The notes below the pieces were generated by a model. It had not been told where the DNA came from and did not search any database. It was given only the letters and a program-made list of their open reading frames with translations. 64,000 bases of DNA from Streptomyces sp. ISL-98 (GTDB lineage Bacteria > Actinomycetota > Actinomycetes > Streptomycetales > Streptomycetaceae), in NCBI RefSeq assembly GCF_018614055.1, contig NZ_JAGGPB010000026.1, positions 124,001 to 188,000 of the forward strand. Reading direction: 5' to 3'. This document shows positions 38,666 through 46,559 of the stretch, piece by piece (position 1 is the stretch's first letter; each line of letters opens with the position of its first letter). Position numbers and translations under genes: made by a program.

Positions 38666-40888
38666 TCACACCTTGGCGGGCGAACGCTCCCTCTCGGCGA
38701 GCACCGGCACCACCGCCGGCGCCTCGTCCAGCCCCACCCGCGCATGCAGCCTCCGCAGCGCACGCGGCGCATACCACGCCCCCCGCCCCAGCACCCGCAT
38801 CGCCGCTGGCACCAGCACTCCCCGCACCGCCACCGCGTCGATCACGATCGCGAGTCCGCTGCCGATGCCGAACATCTGCAGGAAGCTGATGTCGCTCGTG
38901 CCGAAGGCGAAGAAGCTCACCGCGAGCAGCCCCGCCGCCATGGAGACGATGCGGCCGGTGCGGGCCAGCCCCTGGGTGACCGTCTTCGTACGGTCGGCCC
39001 CCGCGTCGTGGAGCTCCTTCATCCGGCTGGTCACGAAGACCTCGTAGTCCATCGAAAGACCGAACGCGACGCAGAACAGCAGCACGGTCATCGAGGTGTC
39101 CATCGGCTGGGGCGTGAAGCCGAGAAGCGATGCCAGATGGCCGTCCTGGAAGATCCACACCATCGCACCGGCGGCCGCCGACAGGCTGATCCCGTTGAGC
39201 AGCAGCGCCCGCAGCGGCTGCACGACGCTGCCGGTGAAGAGGAACAGCAGCACGAAGGTCGTCACCACGATCAGCCCGACCGCGAACGGCAGCCGCACCC
39301 CGATGGAGTGCTTCGAGTCGACCAGCCTGGCGTCCGTACCACCGACGAGCGTCTCCGTGCCCGCAGGTGCCGGGACGGCGCGGATGTCCCGTACGAGATC
39401 CTGTGCCGCGTCCGACTTGGGCGCGTGCCCGGTGACGACCACGAGCCGCTGGGCGTCCGGGCGCCCCAGCGCCGCCGCCGCGGGCCCCGCTTCCCGGGCG
39501 TTGCCCGCCGTGTACGTCGCCGAGCTCGCGTCGACCCGTACGACGCCGTCGAGCCGCGAAAGCTCCTGCGCGTACGCACCGAGCGGCGCGGCGGCGACCG
39601 CCTCCGTGGTCACCACCTGCACCGCGCCGTCGTCGTCGCCCGCGAAGTCGCGCTGGACGGCGGTGGCGACCTGCCTGCTCTTCGCGTCCTCGGGCAGCAC
39701 CCGCTCGTCCGGGGTGCCGAAGGTGACCCCGAGCAGCGGGCTCGCGGCCAGGAGCAGCACGGCCAGGACCGGCAGTGCGGTGAGCGCGGGGCGGCGCATC
39801 ACCAGGCCCGCGAGGCGCCCCCAGAAGGGGGCGTCGGGGCGGCGTACCGAGTCGGCCCAGGGCATGCGGCCCTTGTTGATCCGGTGGCCGAGCAGCGCCA
39901 GCAGGGCGGGCACGATGAGCAGCGCACTGAGTGCGGCCACCGCGACCACGCCGATCCCGGCGTAGGCGAAGGAGCGCAGGAAGTACGGCGGGAAGATCAG
40001 CAGGGCCGCCAGGGCGGCGGCGACCGTGGCGGCGGAGAAGACGATGGTGCGGCCCGCCGTCGTCACGGTGGTGCGTACGGCGTCGGGAACCTCCTGTCCG
40101 GCGGCGAGCTGCTCGCGGAACCGGCTGACCAGCAGCAGCGCGTAGTCGATCCCGAGGCCCAGGCCGAGCGCCGTCGTCAGGTTGACGGAGAAGACGGACA
40201 CGTCGGTGAGACTGCCGAGCACGAACAGTTCGGCGAAGGTGCCGACGATCGCGATCAGCCCGACGACCAGCGGAAGCAGCGCGGCCACCACACTGCCGAA
40301 GGCGAGCACCAGAAGAATCAGCGTCAGCGGTACGGCGATCGCTTCGGCCAGCGCCAGGTCGGCCCCGACCTGGGACGTGACGTCATTGCCGACCGCCGCC
40401 TCGCCGCCCGCCTGCACGCTCACCCCGTCGCGGTCACCGGCGTACTTGTCGACCAGGGCGTCGGCGCGTTCGAGGATCTCGCTGTCCTTGCCCTTCACAT
40501 GGGCGACAACCAGCGCCTGGCTGCCGTCCTCGGAGGTCAGCTGCGGGCTCTTGGCATCCCAGTAGGACGCCACATTGGTCACGGTGGTGTCGTTCCTGAG
40601 GCCGTCGGTGATCGAGCGGCCGCGCTCGGCGACGGCCGGGGAGGTCAGACCGCCCCCGTCGGCGGGTTCGGCCCGTACGAGGAACACCAGATTGGTCTCC
40701 CCGCCGAATTTCTCGTCGATCACGCGCTGAGCGTGGATCGACGGCGCGTCGGGGTCGTCGAAGCCGCCTCCGAGCAGCTTGCCGAACGCGCCCATTCCGA
40801 TGGCTGCCATGGCGACCACCGCCACGGCGCCGAGTACGAGTACGAGCCTGGCCCTGTGGAGGGTGAGCTCGGCGATCCTGGTCAGCAC
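38666..40888 (-). CDS. MMPL/RND family transporter
   Basis: 740 residues with twelve membrane helices in two halves. The N-terminal helix LVLVLGAVAVVAMAAIGMGA is followed by a large extracellular loop (residues about 40-170). The charged TM4/TM10 proton-relay motifs are GLGLGIDYALLLVSRFREQL near residue 250 and FGLSMDYEVFVTSRMKELHD near 625. It lacks a MmpL3-type C-terminal extension. MMPL proteins move lipids, siderophores or drugs across the membrane using proton force; the cargo is unknown. It is divergent from a TetR-family gene across 93 bp that contains repeated operator half-sites, so that regulator is its likely repressor. Confidence 0.9.
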   Translation of the reverse strand: MLTRIAELTLHRARLVLVLGAVAVVAMAAIGMGAFGKLLGGGFDDPDAPSIHAQRVIDEKFGGETNLVFLVRAEPADGGGLTSPAVAERGRSITDGLRNDTTVTNVASYWDAKSPQLTSEDGSQALVVAHVKGKDSEILERADALVDKYAGDRDGVSVQAGGEAAVGNDVTSQVGADLALAEAIAVPLTLILLVLAFGSVVAALLPLVVGLIAIVGTFAELFVLGSLTDVSVFSVNLTTALGLGLGIDYALLLVSRFREQLAAGQEVPDAVRTTVTTAGRTIVFSAATVAAALAALLIFPPYFLRSFAYAGIGVVAVAALSALLIVPALLALLGHRINKGRMPWADSVRRPDAPFWGRLAGLVMRRPALTALPVLAVLLLAASPLLGVTFGTPDERVLPEDAKSRQVATAVQRDFAGDDDGAVQVVTTEAVAAAPLGAYAQELSRLDGVVRVDASSATYTAGNAREAGPAAAALGRPDAQRLVVVTGHAPKSDAAQDLVRDIRAVPAPAGTETLVGGTDARLVDSKHSIGVRLPFAVGLIVVTTFVLLFLFTGSVVQPLRALLLNGISLSAAAGAMVWIFQDGHLASLLGFTPQPMDTSMTVLLFCVAFGLSMDYEVFVTSRMKELHDAGADRTKTVTQGLARTGRIVSMAAGLLAVSFFAFGTSDISFLQMFGIGSGLAIVIDAVAVRGVLVPAAMRVLGRGAWYAPRALRRLHARVGLDEAPAVVPVLAERERSPAKV

Positions 40889-40924
40889 GGTGTACCCCTT
40901 GCCTGAGTGGGCATGTTTACTTCG

Positions 40925-40966
40925 TTAACATCGAATGTCTCAGGGGATGTTAATGCTGTCAACATC
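40925..40966. promoter_or_regulatory. Probable TetR operator between MMPL and TetR genes
   Basis: TTAACATC (40925-40932) and GATGTTAA (40946-40953) are a perfect 8-bp inverted repeat with a 13-bp spacer. A third half-site, AACATC (40961-40966), pairs with GATGTT at 40946 across nine bases. The AT-rich block stands out from the surroundings and lies in the only space where both promoters can be. Confidence 0.65.
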
Positions 40967-40981
40967 AGGCAGGATGAACGT

Positions 40982-41644
40982 ATGTCAGCGAACTCGGGCG
41001 GCAAGGCCGGCTACCACCACGGCAACCTGCGCAATGCGCTGATCAGGGCCGCTGTCGAGCTCGCGGCCGACGGCGGCCCCGAAAAGGTCGTCCTGCGCGA
41101 GGCCGCCCGCCGCGTCGGCGTCTCGCCCACCGCCGCCTACCGCCACTTCGCGGGCCAGGCCGAGCTCCTGCACGCCGTCAAGATCCATGGCCAGCAGGCA
41201 CTCGCCGACTCGATGGAGAAAGCGGCGGACGAGGCTCCTCGCTCCACCGACCCCGGGGAGGCCGCGGAGCTGCGGCTCTCGGCCATCGGGCGCGGTTACA
41301 TCCGCTTCGCCCTGGCGCAGCCCGGCCTCTACCGCTCGGCCTTCTGCCCACCCGTCGCGGGTGAGGGGGAGGCCAGGGGGGAGTGGACCGGCGTGGCGGC
41401 CCCGGGCGACGACCCGGAGTACCGGGCATTCGTGCTGCTCACCGGCGCACTCGACGCACTGGTCGCGGCCGGGCGCATGCCCGAACGGAACCGTCCGGCT
41501 GCCGAGGCCGCGGCCTGGGCGGGCGTGCACGGCCTGTCCCTGCTGATCCTCGACGGGCCCATGCGCCATCTCCCCGACGCCGAGCGCGATGCGGTGATCG
41601 AACGCACCCTGAAGATGATCGTCTCCGGGATGATGGCGCCGTAA
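40982..41644 (+). CDS. TetR/AcrR family transcriptional regulator
   Basis: 220 residues from the ATG at 40982 with AGGATG upstream. The DNA-binding domain is at residues 10-55 (NLRNALIRAAVELAADGGPE, then VLREAARRVGVSPTAAYRHF). The C-terminal ligand domain contains IGRGYIRFALAQPGLYRSAF and is of the WHG/TetR_C type seen in regulators of efflux genes. It is divergent from the MMPL transporter and probably represses both itself and the transporter through the GATGTTAA half-sites between them. Inducer unknown. Confidence 0.9.
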   Translation: MSANSGGKAGYHHGNLRNALIRAAVELAADGGPEKVVLREAARRVGVSPTAAYRHFAGQAELLHAVKIHGQQALADSMEKAADEAPRSTDPGEAAELRLSAIGRGYIRFALAQPGLYRSAFCPPVAGEGEARGEWTGVAAPGDDPEYRAFVLLTGALDALVAAGRMPERNRPAAEAAAWAGVHGLSLLILDGPMRHLPDAERDAVIERTLKMIVSGMMAP

Positions 41645-41896
41645 GACGCCGGAATCGTCAACTCCGTGCGCCTTCGGGAAGGTTGGGGCGTTTCGCAGCC
41701 TTGTTGTAATGCGCGCAGCACCCCGACATGGCGTTGAGGGTTGTACAACGTAAGCTGTACCGGTGCTGATTCGCGGCAAGTGGGGCGATACCCCCTAGGG
41801 TCTCGCCGGTCGGCGGCCCTCCACGCCGGAGGACCGGCGGCGTGTCCGAAAAGGGATGCATTGGGTCGGCAGTGTAGAACGGGAGATGTGACGGCA
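41645..41896. other. Leader region upstream of the hopanoid operon
   Basis: No gene. It contains the 10-bp palindrome GTTGTACAAC (41740-41749), which may be a regulator site. It also holds a nested hairpin with outer arms CGCCGGTC (41804-41811) and GACCGGCG (41832-41839) and an inner CTCC/GGAG stem. I could not assign a confident -35/-10 pair. The hairpin would lie in the untranslated leader or terminate TetR transcription. Confidence 0.45.
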
Positions 41897-41962
41897 ATGG
41901 CTATGGAATCTCTCCAGCTCCGAGACGCTTCCGCCGTTCCCGCACCAGGCAGTCTCCGATGA
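41897..41962 (+). CDS. Possible 21-residue leader peptide overlapping hpnC
   Basis: ATG at 41897 (GGGAG eleven bases upstream) reads MAMESLQLRDASAVPAPGSL plus Arg and stops with a TGA overlapping the hpnC ATG by four bases. hpnC itself has only a weak ribosome site, so translation of this peptide could deliver ribosomes to hpnC. The peptide may have no function of its own. It is too short to exclude chance. Confidence 0.35.
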   Translation: MAMESLQLRDASAVPAPGSLR

Positions 41963-42861
41963 CCGGAGTCCGGCACGTGCGCCCAGACGCCCACTCGCGC
42001 ACCACCCTCGACAAGGCCGCCGACGAGAATTTCCCGGTGGCTCCCTTCTTTCTGCCGCGAGCCTGGCGCGACGACCTCATGGCCGTGTACGGCTACGCCC
42101 GCCTCGTCGACGACATCGGCGACGGCGACCTCGCACCCGGCGGCGCCGACGCCCGCCTCCTCGGCGTCGACCCCGCCCTGGCCGACGACCGCCTGATCAT
42201 GCTCGACGCCTTCGAGTCCGACCTGCGCCGCGTCTTCGACCGCACCGGTGACGGCCCGCGCCACCCCCTGCTGCGCGCGCTCGTGCCCACCGCGCGCCGC
42301 TGCTCCCTCACCCCCGGCCCCTTCATCGGGCTCATCGAAGCCAACCGGCAGGACCAGCTCGTACGGCGCTACGAGACGTACGACGACCTCCTCGCGTACT
42401 GCGAGCTGTCCGCCAACCCCGTTGGCCGGCTGGTCCTGGCGATCACCGGCACCGCAAGCCCCGAGCGCATCCGCCGCTCGGACGCGATCTGCACCGCCCT
42501 GCAGATCGTCGAACACATCCAGGACGTCAGCGAGGACCTCGGCCGCGACCGGATCTACCTGCCCGCCCAGGACATGGCCCGCTTCCAGGTGCAGGAGGCC
42601 GATCTGGCCGCGCCCACCGCGAACGCATCGGTGCGCGCGCTGGTCGCATTCGAAGCGGAACGCGCCCTGCACCTCCTGAATGAAGGCACCCCGCTCGTGG
42701 GTAGCGTCCACGGCAGGCTCAAGCTGCTGCTCGCCGGTTTCGTGGCCGGTGGACGTGCCGCCCTCACCGCGGTTGCTGCCGTCGGCCATGACGTACTTCC
42801 TGGACCGCCCAAGCCCACCAAGCTCAGCCTGCTGCGCGCAGTGGGAGCTGTCTTGCGATGA
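41959..42861 (+). CDS. hpnC: Squalene synthase HpnC (hydroxysqualene-forming partner)
   Basis: 300 residues. Trans-isoprenyl-diphosphate synthase (head-to-head) fold: DENFPVAPFFLPRAWRDDLM near the N-terminus and the first Asp-rich site YGYARLVDDIGDGDLA near residue 45. The second site is diverged: TALQIVEHIQDVSEDLGRDR near 180, followed by IYLPAQDMARF. In the HpnC-HpnD-HpnE route, HpnD makes presqualene diphosphate from two farnesyl diphosphates, HpnC converts it to hydroxysqualene, and HpnE reduces that to squalene. The ATG overlaps a short upstream reading frame (ATGA) and its stop overlaps the hpnD start (ATGA). Confidence 0.92.
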   Translation: MTGVRHVRPDAHSRTTLDKAADENFPVAPFFLPRAWRDDLMAVYGYARLVDDIGDGDLAPGGADARLLGVDPALADDRLIMLDAFESDLRRVFDRTGDGPRHPLLRALVPTARRCSLTPGPFIGLIEANRQDQLVRRYETYDDLLAYCELSANPVGRLVLAITGTASPERIRRSDAICTALQIVEHIQDVSEDLGRDRIYLPAQDMARFQVQEADLAAPTANASVRALVAFEAERALHLLNEGTPLVGSVHGRLKLLLAGFVAGGRAALTAVAAVGHDVLPGPPKPTKLSLLRAVGAVLR

Positions 42862-43826
42862 GACCGAAGAGAGGGGTGAGCCGGACCATGGAGGGACTCA
42901 CGCAGATGTCCGCACCGGTACTCGCCGCGTACAGCTACTGCGAGGCCGTGACCGGGCAGCAGGCGCGCAATTTCGCGTACGGCATCAGACTGCTGCCGAC
43001 CGACAAGCGCCACGCCATGTCGGCGCTCTACGCCTTCTCGCGACGCGTGGACGACATCGGCGACGGTGTCCTCGCGCCCGAGGTCAAGCGGCTGCGCCTG
43101 GAAGACACCCGTGCCCTGCTCGACCGCGTCCGGGACGGCGCGGTCGACGAGGACGACACCGACCCGGTCGCCGTGGCGCTCGCCGACTCGGCCCGGCGGT
43201 TCCCGCTCCCGCTCGACGGCCTCGACGAGCTCATCGACGGCGTCCTCATGGACGTGCGCGGCGAGGAGTACGAGACCTGGGACGACCTCAAGGTCTACTG
43301 CCGGTGCGTCGCGGGCGCCATCGGACGGCTCTCGCTGGGCGTGTTCGGCACCCAGGCCGGCGCGCGCGGCACAGAACGCGCCTCCGAGTACGCCGATACG
43401 CTGGGCCTCGCCCTCCAGCTCACCAACATCCTCAGGGACGTCCGCGAGGACGCGGACAACGGACGCAGCTATCTCCCCGCCGACGACCTCGCCAAGTTCG
43501 GCTGCTCGGCGGGCTTCCACGGCGCCACCCCGCCCGCCGGCTCCGACTTCGTCGGCCTCGTGCACTTCGAAGTACGCCGCGCCCGCGCCCTGTTCGCCGA
43601 GGGCTACCGGCTGCTGCCGCTGCTCGACCGGCGCTCCGGCGCCTGCGTCGCCGCCATGGCCGGCATCTACCGGCGGCTCCTCGACCGCATCGAGCGCGAC
43701 CCGGAGGCCGTCCTGCGCGGCCGGGTCTCGCTGCCGGGACGCGAGAAGGCGTACGTCGCCGTGCGCGGCCTGTCCGGCCTCGACGCCCGGACCATTTCGC
43801 GGCAGAGCGTCAGGAGGCGTGCCTGA
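42858..43826 (+). CDS. hpnD: Presqualene diphosphate synthase HpnD
   Basis: 322 residues from the ATG overlapping the hpnC stop; ATGs at 42888 and 42906 (MSAPVLAAYSYCEAVTG) are alternatives and the latter marks the start of the conserved core. Asp-rich motifs are YAFSRRVDDIGDGVL near residue 65 and QLTNILRDVREDADNGRSYL near 200. The squalene/phytoene synthase signature covers YCRCVAGAIGRLSLGVFG. It condenses two farnesyl diphosphates to presqualene diphosphate. Its stop overlaps the DUF6380 micro-gene by one base. Confidence 0.93.
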   Translation: MRPKRGVSRTMEGLTQMSAPVLAAYSYCEAVTGQQARNFAYGIRLLPTDKRHAMSALYAFSRRVDDIGDGVLAPEVKRLRLEDTRALLDRVRDGAVDEDDTDPVAVALADSARRFPLPLDGLDELIDGVLMDVRGEEYETWDDLKVYCRCVAGAIGRLSLGVFGTQAGARGTERASEYADTLGLALQLTNILRDVREDADNGRSYLPADDLAKFGCSAGFHGATPPAGSDFVGLVHFEVRRARALFAEGYRLLPLLDRRSGACVAAMAGIYRRLLDRIERDPEAVLRGRVSLPGREKAYVAVRGLSGLDARTISRQSVRRRA

Positions 43827-43954
43827 TGCGCACCGATACCGGCGGGATGAACGGGTACAAGCGAGGCGCAACCCTCCGGGTGACTGCCGCGTCCCTGACT
43901 GCGACGGCCCGCTGCCCGTACACGGCCGGCGCTGCCGCAGGGGAGGGCGTATGA
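43826..43954 (+). CDS. DUF6380 family small protein inside the hopanoid operon
   Basis: 42 residues: MRTDTGGMNGYKRGATLRVT followed by AASLTATARCPYTAGAAAGE and GV. The RATLRVTAASLTAT-type core is what I remember of the Streptomyces DUF6380 family. It starts on the last base of the hpnD stop (TGATG) with GGAGG nine bases upstream, and its own stop overlaps the hpnE start (ATGA), so it is a fully coupled link in the chain. No membrane segment; one cysteine. Function unknown. It could be a translational linker or a regulator of the squalene-forming enzymes. Confidence 0.65.
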   Translation: MRTDTGGMNGYKRGATLRVTAASLTATARCPYTAGAAAGEGV

Positions 43955-45354
43955 CAGGCGACATGCCGACCGCACGCGCGGGGGCAGCGGGACACGCCGT
44001 CGTGGTCGGAGGAGGACTGGCCGGTGTCACGTCCGCGATCCAGCTGGCCGACGCCGGGATGCGGGTGACGCTGCTCGAAGGGCGGCCGCGCCTGGGCGGC
44101 CTCGCGTTCTCGTTCCGCCGCGGCGACCTCACCGTCGACAACGGCCAGCACGTCTACCTGCGCTGCTGCACCGCCTACCGTTGGTTCCTCGACCGCGTCG
44201 AAGGCACCGAACTCGCCCCGATGCAGCGCCGGATGGACGTCCCCGTGCTCGACATCGGCCGCACCGACGCGCCCCGGCTCGGACGCCTGCGCCGCACCGC
44301 CCTGCCCGTACCGCTGCATCTCGCCGCCAGCCTCGCGACGTACCCGCATCTCTCCCTCGCCGAACGGGCGAGCGTGGGGCGTGCCGCGCTCGCGCTCAAG
44401 AAGCTCGACCCGGTCGACCCCGCCCTGGACGGCGTCGACTTCGCGACCTGGCTAGGCCGCCACGGCCAGTCGGAGCGCACCATCGAGGCGCTGTGGGACC
44501 TCGTCGGCGTCGCGACGCTCAACGCGACCGCACCGAACGCCTCCCTGGGCCTCGCCGCGATGGTCTTCAAGACCGGCCTGCTCTCCGAGCCCGGCGCCGC
44601 CGACATCGGCTGGTCGCACGTACCCCTCGGCGAACTGCACGACACGCTGGCCCGCAAGGCGCTCGACTCCGCCGGTGTACGGACCGAACTGCGCACCCGC
44701 GTCATCTCCGTGTCCCGCACGCCCGCCGGCGGCTGGGACGTCGAGACGGACGGCGAGCGGCTCGCCGCCGACGCCGTCGTCCTCGCCGTACCCCAGCGCG
44801 AGGCGCACGGGCTGCTGCCCCACGGCGCCATCGACGACGCCGACCGCCTGCTCGACATCGGCACCGCGCCGATCCTCAATGTCCACGTCGTTTACGACCG
44901 CAAGGTGCTGCGCCGGCCCTTCTTCGCCGCGCTCGGCACGCCCGTCCAGTGGGTCTTCGACCGTACGCACTCCTCCGGCCTGAACGGCGGCGGGCAGTAC
45001 CTCGCGGTGTCCCAGTCGGCCGCCCAGGACGAGATCGACGCACCCGTCGCCGAGCTTCGCGCGCGCTACCTCCCCGAGCTGGAGCGGCTGCTGCCCGCCG
45101 CACGCGGCGCGGTCGTACGTGACTTCTTCGTCACCCGGGAGCGGACAGCGACGTTCGCCCCCACCCCCGGCGTCGGACGGCTGCGCCCCGGCGCCCGAAC
45201 GAACGTGCCCGGCCTGTACCTGGCCGGCGCGTGGACCGCCACCGGATGGCCCGCGACCATGGAGAGCGCCGTACGCAGCGGCATCAGCGCCGCCGGCGCG
45301 GCGCTCACCGCACTCGGTCGCGCCCATGAACATCCGCTGCAGGAGGCGGTATGA
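43951..45354 (+). CDS. hpnE: Hydroxysqualene dehydroxylase HpnE
   Basis: 467 residues. The N-terminal FAD motif HAVVVGGGLAGVTSAIQLAD with the distal TLLEGRPRLGGLAFSFRRG marks an amine-oxidase/phytoene-desaturase-type flavoprotein. DNGQHVYLRCCTAYRWFLDR is typical of HpnE, and the C-terminal GLYLAGAWTATGWPATMESA completes the FAD site. It reduces hydroxysqualene to squalene, the last step of the HpnCDE route. It is coupled to the DUF6380 gene (ATGA) and to the polyprenyl synthase gene (ATGA). Confidence 0.93.
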   Translation: MTGDMPTARAGAAGHAVVVGGGLAGVTSAIQLADAGMRVTLLEGRPRLGGLAFSFRRGDLTVDNGQHVYLRCCTAYRWFLDRVEGTELAPMQRRMDVPVLDIGRTDAPRLGRLRRTALPVPLHLAASLATYPHLSLAERASVGRAALALKKLDPVDPALDGVDFATWLGRHGQSERTIEALWDLVGVATLNATAPNASLGLAAMVFKTGLLSEPGAADIGWSHVPLGELHDTLARKALDSAGVRTELRTRVISVSRTPAGGWDVETDGERLAADAVVLAVPQREAHGLLPHGAIDDADRLLDIGTAPILNVHVVYDRKVLRRPFFAALGTPVQWVFDRTHSSGLNGGGQYLAVSQSAAQDEIDAPVAELRARYLPELERLLPAARGAVVRDFFVTRERTATFAPTPGVGRLRPGARTNVPGLYLAGAWTATGWPATMESAVRSGISAAGAALTALGRAHEHPLQEAV

Positions 45355-46445
45355 GCACTGGTATTGGAACAAGAGGAGAGCCTGTGACCCCGGTGAATCC
45401 GGCTGGCAACACCACGGTGGACATCGCCGCGCTTCTGGAGCGCGGCCGCACCCTGTCCACCCCGGTGCTGAAGGCCGCCGTGGACCGGCTCGCGCCGCCC
45501 ATGGACACCGTCGCGGCCTATCACTTCGGGTGGATCGATGCCCAGGGGCGGCCCGCCGACGGCGACGGCGGCAAGGCTGTACGCCCGGCTCTCGCGCTGC
45601 TGTCCGCCGAGGCGGCGGGCGCCGACGCCGAGATCGGCATCCCCGGCGCCGTCGCGGTGGAACTCGTACACAACTTCTCGTTGCTGCACGACGACCTGAT
45701 GGACGGCGACGAGCAGCGCCGCCACCGCGACACCGTGTGGAAGGTGCACGGCCCGGCCCAGGCGATCCTCGTCGGTGACGCGCTCTTCGCGCTCGCCAAC
45801 GAGATCCTGCTGGAGATCGGCACCGTCGAGGCGGGGCGTGCCACGCGCCGCCTCACCACTGCAACGCGCAAGCTGATCGACGGCCAGGCGCAGGACATCT
45901 CCTTCGAGCACCGCGAGCGGGTCACCGTCGAGGAGTGCCTGGAGATGGAGGGCAACAAGACGGGCGCGCTGCTCGCCTGCGCCGTCTCCATCGGCGCGGT
46001 CCTCGGCGGGGCGGACGACCGTACGGCCGACACGCTGGAGGCGTACGGCTACCACCTCGGTCTCGCCTTCCAGGCCGTCGACGACCTGCTCGGCATCTGG
46101 GGCGACCCGGACGCCACCGGCAAGCAGACCTGGAGTGATCTGCGCCAGCGCAAGAAGTCCCTGCCGGTCGTCGCCGCGCTCGCCGCGGGCGGCCCGGCCT
46201 CGGAGCAGCTCGCCAAGCTGCTGTCGGCCGACGCGAAGAGCAACGACTTCGAGAGCTTCTCCGAGGCGGAGTTCGCCACCAGGGCGGCCCTGATCGAGCA
46301 GGCGGGCGGCCGCGAGTGGACTTCGCAGGAGGCCCGCAGGCAGCATGCTGTGGCAATCGAGGCTCTCGACGCCGTCGACATGCCTCAGCAGGTCCGTGCG
46401 CAGCTCACCGCGCTCGCGGACTTCGTCGTCGTACGAAAGAGATGA
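45351..46445 (+). CDS. Polyprenyl diphosphate synthase (farnesyl-diphosphate-type)
   Basis: 364 residues from an ATG with AGGAGG at 45341 and overlapping the hpnE stop; a GTG at 45384 behind AGAGGAGAG is an alternative. FARM and SARM Asp-rich motifs are SLLHDDLMDGDEQRRHRDTV near residue 110 and LAFQAVDDLLGIWGDPDATG near 240. GGKAVRPALALLSAEAA is the conserved GKxxRP block. It condenses IPP with allylic diphosphates; in this operon its expected product is farnesyl diphosphate for HpnD. The residues before the FARM (VHNFSLL) are bulky, in keeping with a short-chain product, but chain length is not proven by sequence. Confidence 0.92.
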   Translation: MSTGIGTRGEPVTPVNPAGNTTVDIAALLERGRTLSTPVLKAAVDRLAPPMDTVAAYHFGWIDAQGRPADGDGGKAVRPALALLSAEAAGADAEIGIPGAVAVELVHNFSLLHDDLMDGDEQRRHRDTVWKVHGPAQAILVGDALFALANEILLEIGTVEAGRATRRLTTATRKLIDGQAQDISFEHRERVTVEECLEMEGNKTGALLACAVSIGAVLGGADDRTADTLEAYGYHLGLAFQAVDDLLGIWGDPDATGKQTWSDLRQRKKSLPVVAALAAGGPASEQLAKLLSADAKSNDFESFSEAEFATRAALIEQAGGREWTSQEARRQHAVAIEALDAVDMPQQVRAQLTALADFVVVRKR

Positions 46446-46559
46446 TCAGCATCCAGCGACACATATGAATCGCAGTCGCCGGCCGGTGCCAGGGAAACCG
46501 GGCGCCGGCCGACGGCAGACCCCAGCACAGCAGACGACCAACTGCACGAAGGGGAAGCC

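Noticed and set aside
38744..40906. 720-codon plus-strand frame over the MMPL gene
   Set aside because: The MMPL reading has twelve helices and proton-relay motifs; this frame is low-complexity His/Arg/Gln-rich sequence.
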